The notes: generated by a model not told the origin, from the sequence alone. DNA of 64,000 nt from UBA1858 sp965262455 (GCA_965262455.1 CBDHFH010000008.1:1302001-1366000), one strand, 5' to 3'; shown: positions 27,683 to 36,633, counted from the first letter of the stretch. Made by a program: numbers and translations.

Positions 27683-28036
27683 TTACAATTGTGCTTTGGC
27701 TCGCTCTGCAAGTTGTCCAAACGCAGCAATATCATGCACAGCTAAATCAGCAAGCACTTTTCTATCTACTTCAATTGAGGCTTTTTGTAATCCGTTTATT
27801 AAGCGACTGTAAGATATATCGAATTGACGAGCGGCCGCATTGATACGAGTGATCCATAAAGAACGGAATTGTCTCTTTCTCTGTCGTCGGTCACGATAAG
27901 CATATTGGCCTGCTTTAGTAACAGCTTGAGTTGCAACTCGATAAACATTTTTGCGCGCACCATAATAGCCTTTTGCTTTTGACAGAACCTTTTTATGACG
28001 TGCACGTGCGGTAACACCGCGTTTAACCCTAGACAT
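27683..28036 (-). CDS. rplT: 50S ribosomal protein L20
   Basis: L20 is an early-assembly 23S rRNA-binding protein; in E. coli it also represses rpmI-rplT translation. The very basic N-terminal extension (MSRVKRGVTARARHKKVLSKAKGYYGARKN) and globular C-terminus are complete at 117 residues (E. coli 118). It is the last gene before the terminator at 27620-27650. Confidence 0.97.
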   Translation of the reverse strand: MSRVKRGVTARARHKKVLSKAKGYYGARKNVYRVATQAVTKAGQYAYRDRRQRKRQFRSLWITRINAAARQFDISYSRLINGLQKASIEVDRKVLADLAVHDIAAFGQLAERAKAQL

Positions 28037-28057
28037 ATGTTGTTTCCTTTAAAAATT

Positions 28058-28255
28058 TTATACGTAAGGCAACATTCTGCGAATCATTGGTGTATCTACT
28101 TCAGCTACAACTTCAATGGATCGTAGATGGCGCTTACGTTTGGTGCTTTTCTTGGTCAAGATATGACGTAAATGCGACTGAGAACATTTATATTTTCCTG
28201 TCGCTGTTTTTTTAAATCGCTTAGCCGCACCGCGGTTAGTCTTTAACTTAGGCAT
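28058..28255 (-). CDS. rpmI: 50S ribosomal protein L35
   Basis: This 65-residue, highly basic ribosomal protein has the family pattern MPKLKTNRGAAKRFKKT and ends in RMLPYV. Length is equal to E. coli. It lies 21 bases after infC and 21 bases before rplT, so it belongs to the same operon. Confidence 0.97.
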   Translation of the reverse strand: MPKLKTNRGAAKRFKKTATGKYKCSQSHLRHILTKKSTKRKRHLRSIEVVAEVDTPMIRRMLPYV

Positions 28256-28276
28256 TACCTGTAATCCTATTAATAT

Positions 28277-28801
28277 CTACTTTTGTTTCCTAGAAGGTGT
28301 AAGCACCATAATCAGCTGTCTTCCTTCCATTTTAGGGCGCTGTTCTACATCGCCATATTCTTTTAAATCTTCTTCTATGCGATCAAGAAGTTGCGCACCT
28401 AATTCTTTGTGCTGCATTTCGCGACCACGATAACGGATAGTGATTTTTGTTTTATCTCCATCCTGCAAAAATTCAATCAATTTGCGCAGCTTGACTTGAT
28501 AATCGCCTTCTTCTGTTCCAGGTCTGAATTTAATTTCTTTGACCTGAATCTGCTTCTGTTTTTTCTTCGCCTGATGCGCTTTTTTGTTTTGCTCGAACTT
28601 GTATTTGCCGTAGTCCATGACACGACATACAGGGGGTTGAGCATTGGGCGATATCTCAACTAAGTCGAGATCCGCCTCGCTTGCAATTCGTAACGCTTCT
28701 TCCCTATCTACAACGCCTACATTTTCACCTTCCGCATCGATCAATCTGACTTGCGGGTCGAATATTTCTTCGTTCAGGCGAACGTCTTTACTTGCGCTGA
28801 T
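28277..28801 (-). CDS. infC: Translation initiation factor IF-3, likely AUC start
   Basis: IF3 selects initiator tRNA and canonical start codons on the 30S subunit. Conserved sequence (RLNEEIFDPQVRLIDAEG) continues 19 codons upstream of the first TTG (28744). The only start in register with a ribosome site is an ATC at 28801, six bases after AGGAG (28812-28808). That gives 174 residues (E. coli 180). The N domain ends near LVEISPNAQPPVCRVMDYGK, and the C domain has IKFRPGTEEGDYQVKLRKL. A non-AUG start is expected, because IF3 represses its own mRNA through discrimination against AUU-type starts in E. coli. It follows thrS by 15 bases. Confidence 0.92.
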   Translation of the reverse strand: MSASKDVRLNEEIFDPQVRLIDAEGENVGVVDREEALRIASEADLDLVEISPNAQPPVCRVMDYGKYKFEQNKKAHQAKKKQKQIQVKEIKFRPGTEEGDYQVKLRKLIEFLQDGDKTKITIRYRGREMQHKELGAQLLDRIEEDLKEYGDVEQRPKMEGRQLIMVLTPSRKQK

Positions 28802-28816
28802 ATGCTACTCCTAAAA

Positions 28817-30730
28817 CTAAAAATGGCCGATTTCCGCGTTTTCTTTGGCAAATAGCTCAATGAGCTCATCAATACTCATTGAACCAAGATCTTCACCTTG
28901 ACGCGAACGTACGGCCACGGATTGCGTTTCCATCTCTCGGTCACCGACAACGAGCAGATAAGGGACGCGTTGAATTGTGTGCTCGCGAATCTTATAGCCA
29001 ATCTTTTCATTTCTCAAGTCGATATTGGCCCGAAATCCTTCATTCAGCAGCCTTTTTTGGACATTTTGCATATATTCTGCCTGCGCATCCGTGATATTCA
29101 GCACCACGGCCTGCACAGGCGCTAGCCAGAACGGCATATTGCCCGCGTGATGTTCGATTAGGATGCCAATAAAACGCTCTAAAGAGCCCAGGATGGCACG
29201 ATGAATCATCACAGGGACTTTCTTTGACCCATCCTCACTGACATAACTCGCATCCAGGCGAGTAGGCATGGAGAAATCAAGCTGAATGGTGCCACATTGC
29301 CAACGTCGAGCCAGACTATCGCGTAATGTAAATTCGATCTTGGGGCCATAAAAGGCGCCTTCACCAGGCTGCAAACGGTAGTCCAATCTTTTACTTTCCA
29401 AAGAGTGTTTCAAACTTTGTTCCGCTTGATCCCACAGAGATTCCTCTCCCACACGCTGCTCTGGGCGTGTAGACAGTGCCAACTCAATCTCTTCGAATCC
29501 AAAATCCTTGTAAACATTAAAGGTTAAATCTATAAGCTTAGCGACTTCTTCTTGTAATTGTGCCTCAGTACAAAAGATATGCGCATCATCCTGCACAAAT
29601 CGACGCGCGCGCATTAAACCATGCAATGTTCCCGATGGCTCATTACGATGCACCAATCCAAACTCGGCGATTTTAAATGGCAAATCACGATAGCTCTTTA
29701 AACCTTGGTTAAAGATTTGCACATGACACGGACAGTTCATCGGCTTAACTGCAAATTCACGGCTTTCTGATTGAGTAGAAAAAATCATGTCGCCGAATTT
29801 TTCCCAGTGCCCAGATTTCTCCCAAAGACTACGATCCAATACTTGCGGAGTGTTTACTTCGTTATAGTGATGATGTGCAATTTTTTTGCGAATATACTGT
29901 TCAACAGTTCGATATAATTCCCAGCCACGTGCATGCCAAAACACCATGCCAGGAGCTTCTTCCTGAAAATGAAACAAGTCCATTTGTTTACCTAAGCGTC
30001 GGTGATCTCTTTTTTCTGCCTCTTCTATACGCTTGAGATATTGCTTGAGTTGTTTTTTGTCAGGCCAGGCAGTGCCGTAGATGCGCTGTAGCATTGGATT
30101 GTTTGAATCACCGCGCCAATAAGCACCTGCTAATTTAGTTAATTTGAATGCACGTAAATGCCGTGTGTTTGGCACATGGGGACCTCGACACATGTCGGTG
30201 TATTCTTGATGATGATACAGCGCAATAATTTCCCCATCAGGTATCTCTGAGGCAATTTCAACTTTGTATGGTTCGTCACGTTGAGTAAATGTTTCTATCG
30301 CTTCTTCACGTGAGACCACTTTACGAATCACCTCATAATCTTCGTTTACCAGCTCAGTAATGCGCTTTTCAATGGCTTCAAGATCTTCTGGTGTAAAGCT
30401 TCTTTCATAGTCAATATCATAATAAAACCCATCCTCTATCACGGGACCTATCGCCATTTTTGCTTTGGGGAAAAGTTGTTTCACTGCATGACCGACTAAG
30501 TGCGCAAAAGAATGGCGTACAATTTCCATACCCTCTTGATCTTTATTCGTGATAATCGATACATCCGCGTCTTCCTCAATTTGCACACACGTATCGACAA
30601 GCTGACCATTCACACGACCTGCTACGGCCGCTTTAGCAAGACCTGGGCCAATAGACTCTGCTACGGCAGCGACCGTGACGGGATGATCGAACGATTTAGT
30701 ATTTCCATCAGGAAGCGTTATTTGCGGCAT
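28817..30730 (-). CDS. thrS: Threonine--tRNA ligase
   Basis: This class II aminoacyl-tRNA synthetase has a TGS domain (1-61), an editing domain with the HxxxH pair (HSFAHLVGH), a catalytic core with the zinc-site MNCPCH and motif 2 VHRNEPSGTLHGLMRAR, and a C-terminal anticodon-binding domain (LAPVQAVVLNITD onwards). Length is 637 residues (E. coli 642). The ATG is preceded by CTGGAG at 9-10 bases. A hairpin resembling a tRNA-Thr anticodon arm sits immediately upstream of that ribosome site. Confidence 0.97.
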   Translation of the reverse strand: MPQITLPDGNTKSFDHPVTVAAVAESIGPGLAKAAVAGRVNGQLVDTCVQIEEDADVSIITNKDQEGMEIVRHSFAHLVGHAVKQLFPKAKMAIGPVIEDGFYYDIDYERSFTPEDLEAIEKRITELVNEDYEVIRKVVSREEAIETFTQRDEPYKVEIASEIPDGEIIALYHHQEYTDMCRGPHVPNTRHLRAFKLTKLAGAYWRGDSNNPMLQRIYGTAWPDKKQLKQYLKRIEEAEKRDHRRLGKQMDLFHFQEEAPGMVFWHARGWELYRTVEQYIRKKIAHHHYNEVNTPQVLDRSLWEKSGHWEKFGDMIFSTQSESREFAVKPMNCPCHVQIFNQGLKSYRDLPFKIAEFGLVHRNEPSGTLHGLMRARRFVQDDAHIFCTEAQLQEEVAKLIDLTFNVYKDFGFEEIELALSTRPEQRVGEESLWDQAEQSLKHSLESKRLDYRLQPGEGAFYGPKIEFTLRDSLARRWQCGTIQLDFSMPTRLDASYVSEDGSKKVPVMIHRAILGSLERFIGILIEHHAGNMPFWLAPVQAVVLNITDAQAEYMQNVQKRLLNEGFRANIDLRNEKIGYKIREHTIQRVPYLLVVGDREMETQSVAVRSRQGEDLGSMSIDELIELFAKENAEIGHF

Positions 30731-30736
30731 TGTTTT

Positions 30737-30765
30737 CTCCAGTGGTGGCCGATACGAAGGGCCAC
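30737..30765 (-). promoter_or_regulatory. thrS translational operator with tRNA-Thr anticodon mimic
   Basis: On the minus strand GTGGCC (30765-30760) pairs with GGCCAC (30750-30745) around the loop CTTCGTATC. Within the loop, U-U-C-G-U-A-U reads like the anticodon loop of tRNA-Thr(CGU): U33, anticodon CGU, A37. The ribosome site GGAG follows 4 bases after the stem. In E. coli ThrRS represses thrS translation by binding just such a mimic next to the ribosome site. The match is by my reading of the structure. Confidence 0.72.
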
Positions 30766-30871
30766 TTGTTTAAATTGAAATTTGGGAACTATATTTTGCG
30801 TTACTGAAGCTACGAGAGTATTAATTTGTTAAGGGCTACTTAAAACTAGGCGCAATAATATATTAAGTAAG

Positions 30872-30895
30872 AAAAAAATCGTATCGCTAAGCGAT
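30872..30895 (-). terminator. Terminator after tRNA-Val
   Basis: On the minus strand ATCGC-TTA-GCGAT (30895-30883) is followed, four bases on, by a run of seven T (30878-30872). A second perfect 7-bp hairpin (TGCGAGG/CCTCGCA, 30905-30924) lies between it and the tRNA-Val 3' end and may help processing. Together they would separate the tRNA from thrS. Confidence 0.7.
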
Positions 30896-30928
30896 GCCAA
30901 TACTTGCGAGGCCGAGCCCTCGCAGGGC

Positions 30929-31005
30929 TGGTAGGCGCGATTGGATTCGAACCAACGACCCCCACCATGTCAAGGTGATGCTCTAACCAACTGAGCTACG
31001 CGCCT
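30929..31005 (-). tRNA. tRNA-Val (GAC)
   Basis: A 77-base cloverleaf on the minus strand has acceptor AGGCGCG/CGCGCCT, D-arm GCTCAGTTGGTTAGAGC, and anticodon loop TTGACAT (anticodon GAC). The T-arm GTTGG-TTCGAAT-CCAAT closes with one G-T pair, and an encoded ACCA end is present. tRNA-Val ahead of thrS is the same order known from Pseudomonas. Confidence 0.95.
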
Positions 31006-31205
31006 ATATTAGGGAACCACTGTTTTTAATAATTCTTTGTTATCCGTTGCTGAACATGCTCGCTAGCTACAAAAGTTAGTGGCAGTTGTCAGTTCTTACC
31101 TAGTGTAAAACATGTGTTAAAAATCAGTGCTTCCTCTAGTTACTCTTCTACCTATTCAGGTGAAGACGCGAAAAGGTATCACACACACAGTCAATTTAAC
31201 AGTGA

Positions 31206-33233
31206 TTAACTCGCTTGAACGCTCGGTTTACCCAAGGCAAAATCTTTCAACCGTTGAATCTCATCTCGCGTACGCGCCGCGTCTTCGAATTCCAAGTTCC
31301 TGGCAAATTCATACATTCTCTGTTCCAGTTGATGAATTTGTTTTAATGCCAAATCAGGGGTGAGCGTCTCGTAGTTATCTGCTTGTTCAGCAATTTCGTG
31401 TAATTGTTTGTAACGTTGTTGATCATAGCGTGATTGAGCGCCTTCCATAATATTACCCACCGATTTTTCCACACTGTACGGTTTGATATTATGTTTTTTA
31501 TTGTACGCTTTTTGCTTATCACGACGACGCTCAGTTTCTTCAATTGCACGCTGCATGGAACCCGTCACCTTGTCTGCATATAAAATTGCTTTGCCATTCA
31601 GGTTTCTCGCCGCGCGCCCAATGGTTTGAATTAATGAACGATCCGATCTTAAAAAACCCTCTTTGTCAGCATCGAATATTGCAACTAACGATACTTCAGG
31701 AATATCCAAACCTTCGCGTAATAAATTAATTCCCACCAGCACATCAAACACACCTTTACGCAGATCTTGAATAATCTCAACACGCTCAACTGTATCGATA
31801 TCAGAGTGCAGATATCTTACTCGTGCACCGTTTTCTTCAAGGTATTCAGTTAGATCTTCTGACATACGTTTGGTTAAAGTGGTAATTAATACTCGCTGAC
31901 CTAAAGTTACGCGCTCATTAATTTCTGATAACACATCATCCACTTGTGTTGCCACAGGACGTACTTCAATTATTGGATCCACTAAGCCTGTAGGTCGCAC
32001 CACTTGCTCAGCGACCGATGCCGATTTATCCATCTCATAATCACCAGGTGTTGCTGAGATGTAGATGACTTGTGGCGATATTGACTCAAACTCTTCAAAT
32101 TTAAGCGGGCGATTATCGAGTGCTGAAGGCAAACGAAACCCATACTCAACCAAGGTAGATTTACGTGAGTGGTCACCTTTATACATTCCACCAAACTGTG
32201 GCACGGACACATGACTTTCATCCATGATCATCAATGCATTGTCAGGCAAATAATCCAATAAACAAGGAGGTGGCTCGCCTGGTCCGCGACCACTTAAGTA
32301 ACGCGAGTAATTTTCAATACCATTGCAGTAGCCCAGCTCTTGAAGCATTTCAAGATCATATTGTGTGCGTTGCTCCAGGCGTTGCGCCTCAACCAATTTT
32401 TCTATACTTCTTAAATTCTTCAGACGCTCCCTGAGCTCATCTTTAATGGAATCAATTGCTGCCAAAATAACGCTGCGTGGTGTCACGTAGTGAGACTTAG
32501 GGTAAATAGTCAGCCGAGGAACTCGTCTTAATACTTCACCCGTGAGAGGATCGAAATAGCTTAATTGTTCAATTTCGTCATCGAATAATTCTACCCGAAT
32601 AGCTTCACGTTCCGATTCTGCAGGATGTACATCTATCACTTCACCACGCACACGAAACGTACCTCGCTTCATTTCAACATCATTACGTTTATATTGAAGC
32701 TCAGCCAAGCGCCTTAATATGGTGCGCTGATCTGTAATGTCACCACGATCTAGATGAAGCACCATATTCAAGTATGAGCGCGGATCTCCCAGACCATAAA
32801 TAGCCGAGACTGTACCGACTATAATAGTGTCATTACGTTCAAATAGCGCTTTCGTTGCAGACAGACGCATTTGCTCAATATGGTCATTTACTGATGCATC
32901 CTTCTCTATAAAGGTATCGCTAGAGGGTACATAGGCCTCTGGTTGATAGTAGTCGTAGTAGGAAACAAAATATTCCACAGCATTGCGTGGAAAAAAGGAT
33001 TTCATTTCGCCATACAATTGTGCTGCTAGTGTTTTGTTAGGCGCGAGCACTATGGTTGGCCGTTGTACAGCTTCTATTACTTTAGCAATAGTAAACGTCT
33101 TACCTGACCCAGTGACACCCAATAGAGTTTGGTGAGCAAGACCATCATTTAATCCCTCCGTTAACTGTGCAATGGCAGTGGGCTGATCGCCTGAAGGCTC
33201 AAATGTTGATTCAATATGAAATTCTTTACTCAT
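31206..33233 (-). CDS. uvrB: UvrABC system protein B
   Basis: UvrB is the damage-verifying helicase-like subunit of nucleotide excision repair. Walker A is GVTGSGKTFT. The YYDYYQPEAYVPSSDTFIEKD beta-hairpin inserts into the damaged duplex. DESH is the Walker B variant, and the second RecA domain ends with QTIGRAARN. The C-terminal UVR motif (about 630-665) contacts UvrC. Length is 675 residues (E. coli 673). Only a LexA half-site-like CTGTAT lies upstream, so SOS control is not supported. It diverges from the aminotransferase. Confidence 0.97.
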   Translation of the reverse strand: MSKEFHIESTFEPSGDQPTAIAQLTEGLNDGLAHQTLLGVTGSGKTFTIAKVIEAVQRPTIVLAPNKTLAAQLYGEMKSFFPRNAVEYFVSYYDYYQPEAYVPSSDTFIEKDASVNDHIEQMRLSATKALFERNDTIIVGTVSAIYGLGDPRSYLNMVLHLDRGDITDQRTILRRLAELQYKRNDVEMKRGTFRVRGEVIDVHPAESEREAIRVELFDDEIEQLSYFDPLTGEVLRRVPRLTIYPKSHYVTPRSVILAAIDSIKDELRERLKNLRSIEKLVEAQRLEQRTQYDLEMLQELGYCNGIENYSRYLSGRGPGEPPPCLLDYLPDNALMIMDESHVSVPQFGGMYKGDHSRKSTLVEYGFRLPSALDNRPLKFEEFESISPQVIYISATPGDYEMDKSASVAEQVVRPTGLVDPIIEVRPVATQVDDVLSEINERVTLGQRVLITTLTKRMSEDLTEYLEENGARVRYLHSDIDTVERVEIIQDLRKGVFDVLVGINLLREGLDIPEVSLVAIFDADKEGFLRSDRSLIQTIGRAARNLNGKAILYADKVTGSMQRAIEETERRRDKQKAYNKKHNIKPYSVEKSVGNIMEGAQSRYDQQRYKQLHEIAEQADNYETLTPDLALKQIHQLEQRMYEFARNLEFEDAARTRDEIQRLKDFALGKPSVQAS

Positions 33234-33314
33234 TATCTTTATAGAGACCCTTAAAATACAGTATCATCACGCCCGGCCATAATTATTGTTACCCCCTTTT
33301 AGGAACATACTCAA

Positions 33315-34499
33315 TTGAACATCAAACTAGCCTCCCGCGTTCGTCGAATCAAACCATCACCTACCCTAGCCGTCACCGCAAAAGCAAACCAGTTAAAACT
33401 GGAGGGAGTTGATGTAATTAATTTAGCTGCAGGGGAACCCGACTTTGACACTCCGGATCACATAAAACAAGCTGCTGTTGACGCAATTGAGGCTGGAAAA
33501 ACCAAGTACACGCCTGTCGCAGGAACAAATTCTCTCAAGGCAGCCATTATCAAAAAGTTCGAACGCGATAATGGCTTGTCCTATGTGCCTAATGAAATCC
33601 TGGTGTCTAATGGCGGCAAACAAAGTTTTTATAATTTATGTCAGGCAGTATTAGATCAAGGCGATGAAGTTATTATCCCCGCACCCTATTGGGTTTCTTA
33701 TCCTGACATGGTGATGTTAGCTGACGGATTACCTGTATTTATTACTGCCGATCAATCCCAGTCATTCAAGATTAATGCGAAACAACTAACAACAAAGATT
33801 TCTACTAAAACTAAACTGCTTGTAATTAACAGCCCTTCGAATCCAACTGGTGCAAGCTACAATGAAGATGAGCTAAGCAGCTTGGCGGAAGTATTAATTA
33901 AGCACCCACAGATATTGATTGCCACAGATGATATGTATGAACACATCTTATTTGGCAATCAGTCATTCAGTAATATTTTATCTGTTTGCCCCGAATTGAA
34001 ATCGAGGACGCTGGTATTAAATGGCGTATCAAAAGCATACTCCATGACCGGGTGGCGCATCGGCTATGCTGCAGGCCCGGCGGAAATTATCGAGGCGATG
34101 AAAAATATACAATCACAAAGCACCTCAAACCCTTGTTCTATTTCCCAAGCCGCCGCCGAGGTCGCCTTATCTGCAAGCCAAGAGTGTGTCACAGAGATGA
34201 GTGAAGAATTTGAAAAACGCTGCGAGTTTGTTGTTGATGAACTCAATGCTATCAATGGTATTAGCTGCAATATGTCTCAAGGCACTTTCTACTGCTTTGC
34301 AAATATTTCAGGTGCTATCGAACAAACAGAAGGGGTCGAGAATGATGTTGAATTTGCAACATACTTACTCACTCATTGCGGGGTAGCCGTGGTGCCCGGC
34401 AGTGCATTTGGCTTGCCAGGGTATATGCGTATTTCATTTGCTAACTCTAAAGAAAATTTAGCCGAAGCCTTGAAGCGATTAAAAGATAATCTCGGCTAA
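33315..34499 (+). CDS. Class I aminotransferase (aspartate/aromatic type, Iγ-like)
   Basis: This is a PLP enzyme of 394 residues with a TTG start at 33315 behind AGGAAC. Family blocks are INLAAGEPDFDTPDHIK, SNGGKQSFYNL, SPSNPTGA and the PLP lysine K240 in NGVSKAYSMTGWRIGYAAGP; the substrate carboxylate Arg is in MRISFA. This pattern is the aspartate aminotransferase Iγ group (AspB-like) rather than E. coli AspC. Aspartate, or prephenate in some members, is the likely acceptor partner. It diverges from uvrB, as the corresponding gene does in Pseudomonas. Confidence 0.9.
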   Translation: MNIKLASRVRRIKPSPTLAVTAKANQLKLEGVDVINLAAGEPDFDTPDHIKQAAVDAIEAGKTKYTPVAGTNSLKAAIIKKFERDNGLSYVPNEILVSNGGKQSFYNLCQAVLDQGDEVIIPAPYWVSYPDMVMLADGLPVFITADQSQSFKINAKQLTTKISTKTKLLVINSPSNPTGASYNEDELSSLAEVLIKHPQILIATDDMYEHILFGNQSFSNILSVCPELKSRTLVLNGVSKAYSMTGWRIGYAAGPAEIIEAMKNIQSQSTSNPCSISQAAAEVALSASQECVTEMSEEFEKRCEFVVDELNAINGISCNMSQGTFYCFANISGAIEQTEGVENDVEFATYLLTHCGVAVVPGSAFGLPGYMRISFANSKENLAEALKRLKDNLG

Positions 34500-34521
34500 C
34501 AAATGGGTATGACTGGGCAAT

Positions 34522-34563
34522 AAAAAAGGCCTGCAATTGTCAGTTGTAGGACTTTGATTTTTT
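34522..34563. terminator. Bidirectional terminator between aminotransferase and Bro-N gene
   Basis: The stem CCTGCAA/TTGTAGG (34530-34550) is extended outside a single mismatch by AAAG/CTTT. On the plus strand GATTTTTTATTT follows. On the minus strand the A-run at 34522-34527 gives CTTTTTTATT. It serves both convergent genes. Confidence 0.85.
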
Positions 34564-34573
34564 ATTTAAAAAA

Positions 34574-34951
34574 TTATTCTGCTGCAGACGCTTCAGCAAT
34601 GCCTCCGGCAGAATTAATTTTTGGGTATTCTTGCTCTACAAACTGTTTAAAGCGCTGTGCTTCGATAGTGTCAGACAAGCTCAGCATCATAATCAAGCCT
34701 TCTTTGGATACAATCATCATATCGATCCAAGGGTTCTTTGGATTCTCAGGTGTATCAACACGGAATTTCTCTTTTTGCTGATCCGATAATTCTCGCGTAG
34801 CAACTGTCACATTTGGTTTACCTGTGCGACTATTAATAGCAAGCCCCACACAGCGACATACGTCGGCTGCGACAAACCACATATCTCCAGTATTGCACTC
34901 GACCAATCGAATTTGATGGCCTTCATATTCCATTACAACAACACTACTCAC
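34574..34951 (-). CDS. Bro-N domain protein (phage antirepressor-like)
   Basis: This 125-residue protein consists almost entirely of a Bro-N/BRO-like domain. The pattern is a short strand-rich start (VVVMEYEGHQIRLVE), WFVAADVCRCVGL, and the C-terminal VSKEGLIMMLSLSD and AQRFKQFVEQEYP. In phages this domain is the N-terminal DNA-binding half of antirepressors; here the usual C-terminal KilA-C or ANT partner is missing. The GTG start at 34951 has GGAG about 10 bases upstream. No other phage gene is nearby, but a tRNA-Asn lies 350 bases away. It is either a domesticated regulator or a remnant. Confidence 0.75.
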   Translation of the reverse strand: MSSVVVMEYEGHQIRLVECNTGDMWFVAADVCRCVGLAINSRTGKPNVTVATRELSDQQKEKFRVDTPENPKNPWIDMMIVSKEGLIMMLSLSDTIEAQRFKQFVEQEYPKINSAGGIAEASAAE

Positions 34952-35303
34952 CCAAATTTCTCCTTAATCCCTAAGTCTCCAAGACGTTCCTTCGGCTACT
35001 TTATTTAGTTCCACAGCACATATTAATGACCTCAGCTAATTGGTATTAACCAACGGATAATCTGCGTCATTGAGATGTGCAGCACTCCATGCCTGGGTAG
35101 GAATAGTAATAGGTTGATTTAAAACGAAAAGTGATACGCCTAACGTATTAAACTCCCTACACTAGTAGTAGTTCACATTTCGCAATAATTCACTAGGATA
35201 CGAGATGAACGTTAATGAAAATACGACGGCCTATAGAGCATTGATTATGAATAAAGAGAGTTGACCGAGACTGTTCGGGCCAGTAAGATCTCGACCTTTC
35301 TGT
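34952..35303. other. 352-base gap upstream of tRNA-Asn
   Basis: No believable gene. The left part should hold the promoter of the Bro-N gene. The right end holds the tRNA-Asn promoter described separately. A 19-codon open frame (35204-35263) is too short and unsupported. No direct repeat of the tRNA-Asn 3' end, such as an attachment site, was noticed. Confidence 0.5.
35261..35289 (+). promoter_or_regulatory. tRNA-Asn promoter
   Basis: TTGACC (5 of 6 to the -35 consensus) and TAAGAT (4 of 6 to the -10) are separated by exactly 17 bases. The tRNA begins 14 bases after the -10 box, leaving a short leader. Confidence 0.65.
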
Positions 35304-35379
35304 TCCTCGGTAGCTCAGTCGGTAGAGCGGGTGACTGTTAATCACTAGGTCGGCGGTTCGAGCCCGTCCCGAGGAGCCA
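35304..35379 (+). tRNA. tRNA-Asn (GTT)
   Basis: A 76-base cloverleaf has acceptor TCCTCGG/CCGAGGA, D-arm GCTCAGTCGGTAGAGC, and anticodon loop CTGTTAA (anticodon GTT). The T-arm CGGCGGTTCGAGCCCG is present, and discriminator G is followed by an encoded CCA. Downstream to galU (35380-35677) only a 7-bp inverted repeat GTGTGAT/ATCACAC (35505-35528) was seen. Confidence 0.96.
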
Positions 35380-35677
35380 AGTAGCATCCCTCCTCCTGGT
35401 AATACATGTCTATCTACAATGCGACTCAATTACTCGCAATTTAAATAGTATTTGACACTTTACTTGGGTCTCACTTGATGTCACTAACCTAAATATTTCA
35501 GTAGGTGTGATCTGAGACTAAATCACACATCAATTATCTATAAGCGATTTCGATGTAAAAGCAATTCTCATCGACATACATGGAAATCTTAATTTAGATA
35601 GCGCAATCTAAAATGACATGACAAGCGTAATGTTTCATTGAAACACATATTTTATGCAATGCATTTAAATGCGCAAA

Positions 35678-36571
35678 TTACTCAGAAGAATCCTTTTTAT
35701 TACTGCATATGCCTTGCAAATATTCTGAAAATTCGCTACCAATTTCAGTGTGCTTCAACCCATATTCTACGGTCGCCTGCAAATAACCCAACTTGCTACC
35801 GCAATCATAACGACGGCCTTCAAATTGATACGCATACACAGAACGTTGTCTAATTTGATTTGCGATCGCATCAGTCAATTGCAGCTCTCCGCCGGCACCC
35901 GTGTCAGTTTCTTCTAAGATATTAAAAATTGATCCATCCAGGATATAACGCCCCACCACAGCAATGTTTGAAGGTGCCTCATCAGGCTTTGGTTTCTCAA
36001 CAATACCAGAAATCCTCCACAAGTGATCATCCACTTGATCACCAGAGATTACACCATAACTACCAACATTCTCTTGAGGTACTTTTTGTACTCCAATGAC
36101 GCCACTGTTTTCACGCTCATAGATTTCAACCATTTGCTTCAAGCAACCTTTAGACGAACTATCAATAAGATCGTCCGCCAATATCACGGCGAATGGCTCA
36201 GTCCCTACCACTGGTTTACCACATAACACGGCATGACCTAAACCTAATGCCTCCGCTTGGCGTAAATATATGCAAGAGATACCAGGTGGTAAAATATTCT
36301 TTACCATCTCGAGCATTTTTGTTTTGCCTTTGGCTTCTAATTCAGCTTCAAGCTCATACGCTTTATCAAAATGGTCTGGTATTGAACGTTTACTTCTACC
36401 AGTAATAAAAATTAGTTCTTCAATACCTGCATCGACGGCTTCTTCTGCAGCATATTGAATCAGGGGCTTATCCACTATCGGCAGCATTTCCTTCGGATTC
36501 GCCTTAGTAGCTGGTAAAAAGCGTGTGCCCATCCCAGCGACAGGGAAAATTGCTTTGCGAATCTTTTTCAT
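35678..36571 (-). CDS. galU: UTP--glucose-1-phosphate uridylyltransferase
   Basis: GalU makes UDP-glucose, a sugar donor for surface polysaccharides. The nucleotide-binding start is FPVAGMGTRFLPATKANPKEMLP, with the later blocks GLGHAVLC and GTGGELQLTDAI-like ADTGAGGELQLTDAI. Length is 297 residues (E. coli 302). It is transcribed alone on the minus strand after a hairpin at 36634-36660. It could feed the EPS locus 8 kb away. Confidence 0.95.
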   Translation of the reverse strand: MKKIRKAIFPVAGMGTRFLPATKANPKEMLPIVDKPLIQYAAEEAVDAGIEELIFITGRSKRSIPDHFDKAYELEAELEAKGKTKMLEMVKNILPPGISCIYLRQAEALGLGHAVLCGKPVVGTEPFAVILADDLIDSSSKGCLKQMVEIYERENSGVIGVQKVPQENVGSYGVISGDQVDDHLWRISGIVEKPKPDEAPSNIAVVGRYILDGSIFNILEETDTGAGGELQLTDAIANQIRQRSVYAYQFEGRRYDCGSKLGYLQATVEYGLKHTEIGSEFSEYLQGICSNKKDSSE

Positions 36572-36633
36572 TATTAGCTAATAATTTTATTATTGACGTA
36601 AGGATCATAAATTGATTGCTCCATATAAACAAC

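Noticed and set aside
33234..33314. LexA (SOS) box upstream of uvrB
   Set aside because: Only one half (CTGTAT) is present; the spacing to a matching ACAG half fails.
35193..35429. Open frame across tRNA-Asn on the minus strand
   Set aside because: It is the translation of the reverse strand of a tRNA gene, a common false call.
35505..35528. Inverted repeat GTGTGAT/ATCACAC as a terminator of tRNA-Asn
   Set aside because: It lies more than 120 bases past the tRNA and has no T-run; too short to claim.
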